Origin: Lepiota brunneoincarnata
Taxonomy: Eukaryota; Basidiomycota; Agaricomycetes; Agaricales; Agaricaceae
Reading direction: 5' to 3'
DNA length: 64,000 bases
Assembly (NCBI GenBank): GCA_023014365.1
Contig: JAEBUN010000025.1
Coordinates: 434,001 to 498,000 of the forward strand
Below the pieces are notes generated by a model. That model saw only the letters and a program-made list of their open reading frames with translations. It was not told the origin of the DNA and made no database searches. This document shows positions 31,744-41,506 of this stretch, piece after piece (position 1 is the stretch's first letter; each line of letters opens with the position of its first letter). Position numbers and translations under genes: made by a program.

Positions 31744-32942
31744 TTATCCCCTTCGTAAGGTCTGATGTCCTCATCAGACATATCCTCAGTATAGTCCGAC
31801 AGGCTCTCCTGTAATATTTGATTCGGCGATGGGGTCCCAGTCGAAGTATGGGTCGGGCTCTGGGGAGTCGCTTCGGTAGCTTGGTGGTCTGGGGATGGCG
31901 GGTCTTGGGTGAGGTCGATGACGATGGGTTCTCTGGAGTGAATGGTGGCGGGTGTGCCGAAGGATCGATTCAGGAAGTCGGTGGCTTCCACTAGCAGATG
32001 TGGTGGTGGCGTTGGTGGTCGGAATGACGACGGGGGCATTTTGAATTCGGGTGCGGAGGGGTCTGGCTGAAGCGGGGCGCTGCTCGGTGCTTGCAACAAT
32101 GTGTCGAATATTGTTGTTTGTGGTTTCGCGTGTGAGGGATCGAGCTCTGCTTGGTATTCCTCGTGGGCGGCGATACAGGCCAGGTACCATACTTGCGGGT
32201 TGATGCTGGTAAGGGTTTCTCTCGCAGTGCTTCTCGTAATGGCCTGGGGCAATCTTTCGACAATATCGACATTGGTAGCGCGGGCATCCTGCTTTGATAT
32301 GGCCGAATCGACGGCAGCAATTGCAGCGAGTTCGGGTGGTGGATAAGTGAGTGGTGGTAGTCCCGACGGGGGCGTCATTAGAAGCAGATATAGCTTGTAC
32401 AACACTTGATGGTTGGTTACTCGTATCCACCATGGGAGGGTTGGAAGGTTGGGTGGTGGTCCCGATAGGTAGGATAGGGCGGTCCTGACTTCCGCTTCCA
32501 TTGCTCGGGCTTGGGATCGGACTCTCGAACGGGAATTCGGTGAGAGCGGTTGATAGCATGGCAGAAATGGTGTTGCGGTCCTGTTCCTCTGTTGCGCTAG
32601 AAAGAATAGTGGCGCATAGTTCTTCGAATTCTGTTGTTCGGTCGTGGACGAGGCGCTTGTGATACAGAAGAGCAGTAAATGTCTTCCAGCAGGTGTCGAC
32701 CAGGGGTACCATCGCTGGACTGCGTTTAAGACGGGTTCCGGTAATATGAAAGGGAACTTCGTGTAGAAGGATGGATCGTATCTCGGGTTGGTTGGAGGGA
32801 AGGAAGGTATGCCGGATGATATAAGGACTGTTGGTCCTGTCTGGTTGGTCGTCAGCGGTATCGGTGGCAGGGTTAGGTTGGCTATTTCCTTCGACGCGGT
32901 TCGCCAGGGATATGATTCTTTCCCGGATGAGAAGGCGTCCAT
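31371..32942 (-). CDS. C2 third gene region, second frame running into the LTR (523 aa)
   Basis: An open frame of 523 codons overlies the zinc-knuckle gene, passes the purine tract and ends in the 3' LTR. The last about 125 residues are encoded by U3: LLFDFTRWVQETTDQL, EDEEGEYYTAMQDL, then a very acidic Ser/Asp/Glu-rich tail. Further up are IVIDLTQDPPSP and SDYTEDMSDEDIRPYEG. In C1 a TGA at 42367-42369 cuts it, one C-to-T change. The 9-bp LTR indel between C1 and C2 keeps this frame. An acidic tail suggests a protein-interaction role; that is inference. Confidence 0.45.
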   Translation of the reverse strand: MDAFSSGKESYPWRTASKEIANLTLPPIPLTTNQTGPTVLISSGIPSFPPTNPRYDPSFYTKFPFILPEPVLNAVQRWYPWSTPAGRHLLLFCITSASSTTEQQNSKNYAPLFFLAQQRNRTATPFLPCYQPLSPNSRSRVRSQARAMEAEVRTALSYLSGPPPNLPTLPWWIRVTNHQVLYKLYLLLMTPPSGLPPLTYPPPELAAIAAVDSAISKQDARATNVDIVERLPQAITRSTARETLTSINPQVWYLACIAAHEEYQAELDPSHAKPQTTIFDTLLQAPSSAPLQPDPSAPEFKMPPSSFRPPTPPPHLLVEATDFLNRSFGTPATIHSREPIVIDLTQDPPSPDHQATEATPQSPTHTSTGTPSPNQILQESLSDYTEDMSDEDIRPYEGDNVTNSPDQKEQELLFDFTRWVQETTDQLRAQEYEDEEGEYYTAMQDLAREAGMEITLEDILEYPEDEEDNHGSTDPTSDTDGSTERMESENGEDSMEIQSGEEDYESEESDGTSHSSSERTDSL

Positions 32943-33000
32943 CGTTGTCTGGCTCTGGGAGGTCTGGAGTGGTTGCTCGAGTGTTGGGTGGTTGGGTCAT
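31786..33000 (-). CDS. C2 third gene: zinc-knuckle protein (404 aa)
   Basis: It starts MTQPPNTRATTPDL inside the last 119 bp of pol, in another frame, and ends DPIAESNITGEPVGLY. The N-terminal half is helical (TCWKTFTALLYHKRL). The centre is Ser/Thr/Pro-rich, then knuckles CNCCRRFGHIKAGC (CX2CX4HX4C) and CRYCRKIAPGHYEKHC, then Arg-rich tracts. It matches the B2 gene at 19887-21011 in knuckle order, the APGHY motif and the terminal AESNITGEP. The copy in C1 is at 41388-42602. Function unknown; a nucleic-acid chaperone-like role is possible. Confidence 0.7.
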   Translation of the reverse strand: MTQPPNTRATTPDLPEPDNDGRLLIRERIISLANRVEGNSQPNPATDTADDQPDRTNSPYIIRHTFLPSNQPEIRSILLHEVPFHITGTRLKRSPAMVPLVDTCWKTFTALLYHKRLVHDRTTEFEELCATILSSATEEQDRNTISAMLSTALTEFPFESPIPSPSNGSGSQDRPILPIGTTTQPSNPPMVDTSNQPSSVVQAISASNDAPVGTTTTHLSTTRTRCNCCRRFGHIKAGCPRYQCRYCRKIAPGHYEKHCERNPYQHQPASMVPGLYRRPRGIPSRARSLTRETTNNNIRHIVASTEQRPASARPLRTRIQNAPVVIPTTNATTTSASGSHRLPESILRHTRHHSLQRTHRHRPHPRPAIPRPPSYRSDSPEPDPYFDWDPIAESNITGEPVGLY

Positions 33001-34216
33001 TGGTGGGGTTGTCTAGTTTGTGGGCCCTTTTATATTCTTCAATGACTTCCTTGGCGTTCTCCAGGTTTGCTTCTGGTTCCCAGGAATCCTCGGTGGGAAG
33101 GTATCCTTTCCATCTGACTAGGAATTGATACTTGTTCCGGAATTTTCTGTGGCGCAGTATTGACTCGACCTCGTATTCTTCTTCTCCATTTACAAGGTCG
33201 GGTGGTGGGGCTGTGTTGTATTCCCCATGTGTGTCGTTCTCTTCTGCAGGCATTAGGAGGCTCGCATGAAACTTGTTGTGGATCTTCCATTTGATGGGTA
33301 ATTTTAGTTCATAGGTTACAGGTCCGAGTTTTCTTGTTATGGTGAAGGGACCTTCTCGGCGTTGGGCCAGTTTCTTTGAGGCGTACTGAATTGGGAGGTT
33401 GCGGTTGTCGAGCCAAACCTTCTGTCCAACTTTTAGATTGATATCTGGCCGGTTATATCTTGCAGCCATTTTTAGTCTGGCTTGTTCATGCGCAGCTTGG
33501 GCTTCTTGGCGTATCTTGGCGAGGTATTTAAACTTCTCTCCTATTGCTGGAATGTTCGTTGGCTCCTCGGAGGTCGGAAATCCTTTGGGGCTTGATCCAT
33601 AGAGGAGTTCAAATGGGGTATGTTGGTGTTCGGCATGTGTTTTCGAGTTGTGGACGTATTCCAGGAGTGGGAGTGCCTTTACCCATTTGTTCGGGTTCGA
33701 TGAGCAATAGATGCCAAGGTAGAGTTCTATTTCTTGATTGAATCGCTCTGTTTGTCCGTCTGTCTGGGGGTGGTAGGCGGTAGAGAGTGCTTGTTCAATT
33801 CCGAGTTGTTTGTAGAATTCTTTCATGGATTTGGCAGCGAATCTGGGGTCGCGATCACTGAGAACTTTCTCGGGAAGGCCAAATCTAGAGAATAGCCGTT
33901 TGATAAGAATTTCGGCGATCTTGTCCGCGTTGGCGGTTTTCGCAGTAGGTTCTAGAATTATCCCCTTCGTAAGCTGGTCGACCACGACCAGTATAGAATC
34001 ATGGGGTCCGTCCGGGGGTAGGTCTGTGATAAGATCCATCGAGATGTTCGAGAATGGACGGGTAGAACGGGGTCCAGGGATAGGTTGAAGCGGTGGTTTT
34101 AGGGGGTGGCGATTGATCTTGTATTGTTGGCAAGCGCCACATCCTTTGACGTAGTTTTTGACAAATGATCGCATCCCGGGCCAGTAGGCGTATTCCTGGA
34201 GTTTTCTAGTTGTTTT
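32882..34216 (-). CDS. C2 pol, C-terminal part: integrase and chromodomain
   Basis: Integrase zinc region CGACQQYK, core Asp in SMDLITDLP, Asp in SDRDPRF, Glu in TDGQTERFNQEIE, all in place. The chromodomain has YEVESILRHRK, FLVRWKGYLPTEDSWEP and NAKEVIEEYKRAH, with the aromatic cage residues. The end is basic and overlaps the third gene. It is out of frame with the N-terminal part because of one extra T in a T-run (34213-34216; C1 has three). Confidence 0.9.
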   Translation of the reverse strand, partial: KTTRKLQEYAYWPGMRSFVKNYVKGCGACQQYKINRHPLKPPLQPIPGPRSTRPFSNISMDLITDLPPDGPHDSILVVVDQLTKGIILEPTAKTANADKIAEILIKRLFSRFGLPEKVLSDRDPRFAAKSMKEFYKQLGIEQALSTAYHPQTDGQTERFNQEIELYLGIYCSSNPNKWVKALPLLEYVHNSKTHAEHQHTPFELLYGSSPKGFPTSEEPTNIPAIGEKFKYLAKIRQEAQAAHEQARLKMAARYNRPDINLKVGQKVWLDNRNLPIQYASKKLAQRREGPFTITRKLGPVTYELKLPIKWKIHNKFHASLLMPAEENDTHGEYNTAPPPDLVNGEEEYEVESILRHRKFRNKYQFLVRWKGYLPTEDSWEPEANLENAKEVIEEYKRAHKLDNPTNDPTTQHSSNHSRPPRARQRWTPSHPGKNHIPGEPRRRK

Positions 34217-36551
34217 CTGCGATTCCAGGGTGTCCTGCGGTGGGTGAGTCGTGTACTCTTTGCAGTAAGCGGCGTCTGAGGTGTAGATCTTGTGGTATAA
34301 ATAGCTTTCCTTGAACGCGTGGGTGTCCTGAGTCATCTTCTTGGGCGATGTCGGTCTGTTTCTTTTTCTTCCACAGCTCTTTTATTTCCTTTTTAGTGTT
34401 TTCGTCGATAATATGGATATGTTGTGGCTGTTCTGGGGTGAAGAATTTGTCAGGGAGTGCAACGACCTGTTTATTGTCTCTTGTCTTGGGTTCATGATCG
34501 GGTCGTCTGGAAAGGGCATCTGCTGGTCCGTTTTTCTTTCCAGGGATATGTCGGATTTCGATGTCAAATCGTTGCATGTAGGCAATCCATCGGGCTTGTC
34601 TTCTGCTGAGGTCTTCAGGTTTTCTCCAGCGGCGAAGGTTGTCGTGATCTGACCATACGATGGTCTTGTGTGATGATCCTTCTATGTGGTGGCGCCATTC
34701 TTTGAGTGCTCGGATAATGGCGAAGAGTTCCTGTTCGGAGCAATGATAGTTGCGCTCTGCTGGTGAGAATCCTTTTGAGAAGTATGCGACTGGGTGTTTA
34801 ACTCCATTGTTGTCGCGTTGGAGTAGGACTGCTCCTGATGCAAATAGTGATGCGTCGCATTCGATTTCGAAGGGTTTGTCTCGGTCGGGGACCATTAGTA
34901 CTGGTTCGCTTTGGAATTTTCTTTTGAGAGTATCGAAGGCGTTCTGGCACTCTTCTGTCCATTCAAATTTCTTGGTTTTGGACATTAGGGCATTGAGGGG
35001 TTTTGCCCATGTGGCGTATTGGTGTATGAATTTTCGATAGAAGTTGCAAAATCCTATGAATTTTCGTACGTCGCGCGGGGTAGTTGGTGTTGGCCATTCA
35101 GCGATGCCTTTGAGCTTTGCTGGGTCCATCGAAACTGAGTCGGGAGTGATAATAACTCCTAGATATTCGAGTCGTTGTCGTTCGAATTCGCATTTCTCGG
35201 TTTTGAGGTATAGATCGTTGTCCTTGAGTATCTTGAGTACTTCTCTTGTGAGGCGTCGAAGTTCTTGTTTTGTTTTTGCGTGGATGAGGATGTCGTCCAT
35301 GTAAACGATTACTCCTCCATTGTCGATGAGTTTTCGGAATAATGAGTCCATCATGGTTTGGAATGTTGCTGGGGAGTTACACATTCCAAAGAACATAACC
35401 GTGGGTTCGAATAATCCTCGGGGTGTCCTGAAGGCTCCTTTCCATTCATCTCCTTTGCGTATGCGGATGTTGTTGTATCCTGCTCGTACGTCGAGTTTGG
35501 TAAAGTATTTTGATCCTCGGAGTTTGTCGAGAATATGAGAGATGAGGGGGAGGTTGTATGCATTTTTGACGGTATGCTCGTTGAGGTACCTGTAGTCTTG
35601 ACAGGGGCGTAGTTTTCCGTCTTTCTTTCCTACGAAGAAGAAAGGTGATGCCATTGGCGATTCGGATGGTCGGATGTATCCCTTTTGAAGGTTTTCTTCT
35701 AAGAACGTGTCGAGTTCCTTTTCTTCGTTGAGGGAGAGTCGGTAGGACTTCATGGCAATTGGTTTGAATGATTCCTTGAGTTCGATTTTGTGGTCCCATG
35801 GTCGTTGTGGGGGGAATCGTTCGGCTTGTTTCTTGCTGAATACTGGGAGGTATTCGTGGAATTCCGTGGGTACGACTTTTCTTGGGTCGTCGTTTTTCTT
35901 TTCTCCGTGTTGTACAGCGAGGAATTGTGATGCGGAGGCTTTGAAGTTGATTTCTTCGAAGCTTGTGGGCTCTAGTGTGGAGATGTGGTTGAGTTGGTCA
36001 TTGTAGATCCAATCGGGTTCCATGGATTGGATGAGTTCTCGGAATATAGTGTTGTCCCAACGTTCGTTTCTCCAGCGTAGTTGCTTGGCATCCCAGTCGA
36101 TGTCTGGGTTGTGTTCTGCAAGCCAAGGGAATCCAAGGATGAGTCTTGGGCTTCCGAGGGAGACTACTTTTGGTTTGATCTCCATATTCTTCCCGTTAAC
36201 CGTTAGGTTGAGGGTCGTGTAGTGGGTGGCTGTTCCATTTTCGTTAACAGATCCATCGGCATTTCGTACTTCGATGGGTCGATCGAGGGGTGTTGTTTTG
36301 AATGAATGTTGTTTGACCATTCCGGGGTCAATGAAGTTTCCTGCTGCTCCTGAGTCGAGTAGGGCGAGTAGTTCCACGCTTTCGGGTCCTTCCTTAGTGA
36401 ACTTGTGTTTTCGGATTCGACAGGGTAGATGTATTACGCGTGCTGACGATTCCTGTAACTTTACAACATTAATATCATTTTGTGAATAGGAAAGGGAAGG
36501 AGGTCTTTGTGGAGGGCTAGACGTGGTGGCTAGTCTCCTTAGGCAAAATCC
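34206..36551 (-). pseudogene. C2 pol, N-terminal part: protease-RT-RNase H, frameshifted at its end
   Basis: Same protein as C1: LLDSGAAGNF, VYMDDILIH, FCNFYRKFIHQYA, EIECDASLFASGAVLLQ, WSDHDNLRRW, and the IRHIPGKKNGPADALSRR spacer. The frame is open from the gag overlap (about 36551) to the extra T at 34213-34216, where it runs into a stop (HPGIAENN*). The one-base difference lies in a run of four, so a sequencing error must be ruled out before calling the copy dead. Confidence 0.88.
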
Positions 36552-37664
36552 TTAACCAGAGGGGCATCTGGGTGGTTGGATTCATTTGCAAAATGTTCGT
36601 AGATGTCCTCGACTTCCTCGTCGGTTGCATCTTCTAGTATGTTGTATAGGGAATTCTTCTTCCTATAACTTGCTTGTCTTCTTCTGGATATCGCATTTGA
36701 CCGGTTTCTGGCATCCAAATTGCGGGGTAATTCGGATCGGCGATATATTGTCTTCTTGGTGGGGCATTCAGCGGGCGAAGTGTCCAGTCTTGCGGCAGTT
36801 GAAGCATCTCTTTTCTTTGAGATCCTTTCTTTGGGCGTCCGTGAGGATTGCATTGAGGGCTTCGCGGGTGCGTTCTTGTACCAACTGGTGGAGTCTGTCT
36901 TCTTCGGTTTCCTCGTCTTCATCAGCTTCCTCGGCGAGTAGATCCGGCTCGTCCTCAAAGTCGAGGTTGTAGACTGCTTCGGCGAGTTGGTCAATATCCA
37001 TTGCGTTAGGGTCTGTTGCTTGATAGGGCAGTGGGACACGGCGCGTAAAAGCATTTCTTTTCCCTTTAAATGGGCGAGTGCGCGAAGTCGTTGGAAACGA
37101 GGGAGTTCCTCGAGTTTGCATATAGTCGCGTTGAGTTTGTAGTATTTGATATGCTGTTCGAGCTTGTTTGAACCAGTCGCTGAGTTTGTTTCCTGGATTG
37201 AGGCTAATTGTCTTGATTGCGACGGGGCGATCCAGCCCGTTCTTGAAATAGTTGACCGCCGCCACTCCATCTCCAAGGTCGGCCTGATAGGCGAGTATCT
37301 GGAACTGGGATATGTAATCGTCGATATATCGTCCATTCTGTTTGAGGTGGCGGATTCTGTCCATTGCATCGGCGGGGACATTGTTTGGGGCGAAGGATGT
37401 ATCGAGTCCTTCGAGAAATTTCTTCCATGTCGGAAGGGTCTGGCTTCCATCAAGTTCTTTGTTTGATTCCAAGAATGCTCCTCTCCATGTTGCGGCGGGG
37501 CCGGTGGACATGTATGAAAGGGCGAATTGTATCTTGGTCTTGTCATCGGAAAAGGCTCCTGGCTTTGCATCGATGTATAGTTGTACTGCATCCTTCCAGA
37601 GGCGGAAGTAGTCGGTTTCTCCATTAAAGGTTGGGGGTGTGTTAATTTTTGCGGAGGAGGCCAT
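36539..37664 (-). pseudogene. C2 gag, frameshifted in the knuckle
   Basis: The same Gag as C1 but with one extra base at 36770. After GHFAR the frame meets TGA at 36768-36770, so the protein ends in the middle of the zinc knuckle (CFNCRKTGHFAR*). The rest (ECPTKKT ... KDFA) continues in the frame of the overlapping ORF. The capsid part is intact. Confidence 0.9.
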
Positions 37665-38401
37665 ATTGTTAATGTCAGAGGTTGTGGATTCCTCGTCGGA
37701 AGTGTGAATAGACCCGGTAGTGGGGCTAACTTCGGATGGTTCGGATTGTACAGGGGAACTGGATCGAGGCGGTGAGTGTACCGGTGATCCAAGTGGTGAT
37801 GCGAGGGGTGAGAATGTTCTTGGGGGTTTCTGTTGCGAAGTGTTGTTGCTAGTTCTTGTACTTGTTGAGGGTTGAGGACCGGAGGATGGGGTAGATGTTC
37901 TATGAATCGGCTCCCCGAGCTTTGAGCGGGTAGAGGTGGCAGTTCTTTCAGGTGGTGGTTGTTTAGGTAGGGATTGAAGAACTGATGCTGGGGGTGCTGG
38001 GTATCCTGGGTCTTCTGTTCGACGTTGAACTCTTTCGGTAGGTTGTGTGGGGTACGGTGCGGAACCAGAGGGTGAACGAGTGAGGGGTATAGGTTTTGTT
38101 TTCTTTTTAGGGTCCGTGGTGGAGGGGGTGTGAAGTCGGGTTCGGAGTCGGTTGTCGACCAGTCAGAACTGTTGGATTCTTCGTAGTCGGTGGCAAGGGG
38201 GTCGTTTCGGTTTGTAGACAGGGTGAAGAGGGAAGAAGTCGAAGGTGAAGGTGAGGGTGAATAAACAACGCTTGCGGGTGCGTTATCCCAATCGACGCTT
38301 GAAGGTGCGGATGACCTATATACAACGCTTACGGGTGCGTTATCCCAATCAACACTTAAAGGTGTGGATGACCTATCAACGCTTTCGGTGCGTCTGACCA
38401 A
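36771..38401 (-). CDS. C2 upstream/overlapping frame, status uncertain
   Basis: Counterpart of C1 27740-29506, starting MVRRTESVDRSS with the two SVDWDNAP repeats. It is open as far as the gag frameshift and then runs into the gag frame. The first about 100 codons may be the real start of Gag; the remainder overlies gag. Near identity between C1 and C2 over this region says little about selection because the copies are so young. Confidence 0.3.
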
Positions 38402-38577
38402 GGGTGCAGAGGGTATGGTGGCCTGCTCTACGGGGGTGTATCACCGGACAGCGACAAGGCGTGTCGTCAGATACGGTTGGCACTCGGATAGCGATAAAGC
38501 GTATCGTCTGCCGGTGTGGAAGGGTAGCGACAAGGCGTACCGATACCACGGGGTGTACGATGGAGGTTGTCCAAAGG

Positions 38578-38589
38578 AAGCTTTAATCT
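38578..38589 (-). promoter_or_regulatory. primer-binding site of C2, self-priming type
   Basis: AGATTAAAGCTT on the minus strand, 2 nt inside the 5' LTR. It pairs with AAGCTTTAATCT in the LTR downstream of the TATATAA box, as in C1. Confidence 0.7.
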
Positions 38590-38591
38590 AA

Positions 38592-39289
38592 TGTTATGAT
38601 CCGTGCTCCTTCTGTATCCGAGGATAACTGGAGACGGCCTTCAATCACTCTACAAGGTGTCCGAGACGGTTGGCCTTATAGAGCTTAGTGGATCGCGCTC
38701 AATGAGATAACGAGGGAAGACGCCAAGTTAAGGCAGAGAGTTAAACGACCGCTGTTAACAAGATTAAAGCTTAGGGCTTTAATCTCTACTTGTACAGGCC
38801 TTATATACCTATGAGGTGCTATATACTCGTTATAGGTTACTTGGCTGTTCTACTGGTCGTCCGCAGTCCTGACCATGATGCACATCCTGGCTGATGGCAT
38901 CCTAGTGGTATTTATATTACAATGAGTCAGTTCTCTCGCTACTGCTGTGCGATGTTCCATCGCTTTCCTCTGACTCATAATCTTCTTCTCCCGATTGTAT
39001 CTCCATGGAGTCTTCTCCATTCTCGCTCTCCATTCTCTCGGTGCTTCCATCCGTATCGGGGGTTGGATCGGTTGGTCCATGGTTATCTTCCTCGTCCTCG
39101 GGGTATTCCAATATATCCTCCAAGGTTATCTCCATTCCTGCTTCTCTCGCCAGGTCCTGCATGGCGGTGTAGTATTCTCCTTCCTCGTCTTCGTATTCTT
39201 GTGCCCGTAGTTGGTCTGTAGTCTCCTGTACCCATCTTGTAAAGTCGAACAGTAATTCTTGTTCCTTCTGGTCTGGACTGTTCGTAACA
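38592..39289 (-). repeat. 5' LTR of C2
   Basis: 698 bp, two differences from 31046-31743 by eye (both seen as Ser/Pro changes in the acidic U3 frame). Followed by GAATG at 39290-39294. Confidence 0.96.
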
Positions 39290-39294
39290 GAATG

Positions 39295-41506
39295 GCCAAC
39301 ACCAACTACCCCGCGCGACGTACGAAAATTCATAGGATTTTGCAACTTCTATCGAAAATTCATACACCAATACGCCACATGGGCAAAACCTCTCAATGCC
39401 CTAATGTCCAAAACCAAGAAATTCGAATGGACAGAAGAATGCCAGAACGCCTTCGATACTCTCAAGAGGAAATTCCAAAGCGAACCGGTATTAATGGTCC
39501 CCGACCGAGACAAACCCTTCGAAATCGAATGCGACGCATCACTATTTGCATCAGGAGCAGTCCTACTTCAACGCGACAACAATGGAGTTAAACACCCAGT
39601 CGCATACTTCTCGAAAGGATTCTCACCAGCCGAACGCAACTATCATTGCTCCGAACAGGAACTCTTCGCCATTATCCAAGCACTCAAAGAATGGCGTCAC
39701 CACATAGAAGGTTCATCACACAAGACCATCGTATGGTCAGATCACGACAACCTTCGCCGCTGGAGAAAACCTGAAGACCTCAGTAGAAGACAAGCCCGAT
39801 GGATTGCCTACATGCAACGATTTGACATCGAAATCCGACATATCCCTGGAAAGAAAAATGGACCAGCAGATGCCCTTTCCAGACGACCCGATCATGAACC
39901 CAAGACAAGAGACAATAAACAGGTCGTTGCACTCCCTGACAAATTCTTCACCCCAGAACAGCCACAACATATCCATATTATCGACGAAAACACTAAAAAG
40001 GAAATAAAAGAGCTGTGGAAGAAAAAGAAACAGACCGACATCGCCCAAGAAGATGACTCAGGACACCCACGCGTTCAAGGAAAGCTATTTATACCACAAG
40101 ATCTACACCTCAGACGCCGCTTACTGCAAAGAGTACACGACTCACCCACCGCAGGACACCCTGGAATCGCAGAAACAACTAGAAAACTCCAGGAATACGC
40201 CTACTGGCCCGGGATGCGATCATTTGTCAAAAACTACGTCAAAGGATGTGGTGCTTGCCAACAATACAAGATCAATCGCCACCCCCTAAAACCACCGCTT
40301 CAACCTATCCCTGGACCCCGTTCTACCCGTCCATTCTCGAACATCTCGATGGATCTTATCACAGACCTACCCCCGGACGGACCCCATGATTCTATACTGG
40401 TCGTGGTCGACCAGCTTACGAAGGGGATAATTCTAGAACCTACTGCGAAAACCGCCAACGCGGACAAGATCGCCGAAATTCTTATCAAACGGCTATTCTC
40501 TAGATTTGGCCTTCCCGAGAAAGTTCTCAGCGATCGCGACCCCAGATTCGCTGCCAAATCCATGAAAGAATTCTACAAACAACTCGGAATCGAACAAGCA
40601 CTCTCTACCGCCTACCACCCCCAGACAGACGGACAAACAGAGCGATTCAATCAAGAAATAGAACTTTACCTTGGCATCTATTGCTCATCGAACCCGAACA
40701 AATGGGTAAAGGCACTCCCACTCCTGGAATACGTCCATAACTCGAAAACACACGCCGAACACCAACATACCCCATTTGAACTCCTCTATGGATCAAGCCC
40801 CAAAGGATTTCCGACCTCCGAGGAGCCAACGAACATTCCAGCAATAGGAGAGAAGTTTAAATACCTCGCCAAGATACGCCAAGAAGCCCAAGCTGCGCAT
40901 GAACAAGCCAGACTAAAAATGGCTGCAAGATATAACCGGCCAGATATCAATCTAAAAGTTGGACAGAAGGTTTGGCTCGACAACCGCAACCTCCCAATTC
41001 AGTACGCCTCAAAGAAACTGGCCCAACGCCAAGAAGGTCCCTTCACCATAACAAGAAAACTCGGACCTGTAACCTATGAACTAAAATTACCCATCAAATG
41101 GAAGATCCACAACAAGTTTCATGCGAGCCTCCTAATGCCTGCAGAAGAGAACGACACACATGGGGAATACAACACAGCCCCACCACCCGACCTTGTAAAT
41201 GGAGAAGAAGAATACGAGGTCGAGTCAATACTGCGCCACAGAAAATTCCGGAACAAGTATCAATTCCTAGTCAGATGGAAAGGATACCTTCCCACTGAGG
41301 ATTCCTGGGAGCCAGAAGCAAACCTGGAGAACGCCAAGGAAGTCATTGAAGAATATAAAAGGGCCCACGAGCTAGACAACCCCACCAATGACCCAACCAC
41401 CCAACACTCGAGCAACCACTCCAGACCTCCCAGAGCCAGACAACGATGGACGCCTTCTCATCCGGGAAAGAATCATATCCCTGGCGAACCGCGTCGAAGG
41501 AAATAG
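39295..41506 (+). CDS. C1 pol, second part: RT end, RNase H, integrase, chromodomain
   Basis: Continues C1 pol after C2. It starts WPTPTTPRDVRKFIGF, then RNase H (ECDASLFASGAVLLQ, SEQELFAII, WSDHDNLRRW), the spacer, and the integrase with HDSPTAGHPGI and CGACQQYK, Asp in SMDLITDLP, Asp in SDRDPRF, Glu in TDGQTER. Chromodomain residues YEVESIL, FLVRWKGY and SWEPEANLENA follow, with a basic end EPRRRK* at 41504-41506. No stop or shift is seen. The last 119 bp overlap the third gene. Confidence 0.95.

Larger units (their letters stand above)
31046..39289 (-). mobile_element. C2: chromovirus inserted in C1 RT
   Basis: Minus strand, 8244 bp, LTRs of 698 bp with about two differences by eye, and perfect GAATG duplication (31041-31045, 39290-39294). 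It carries the same genes as C1 but has one-base insertions in gag and pol, so it is very young yet probably not autonomous. Confidence 0.97.
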
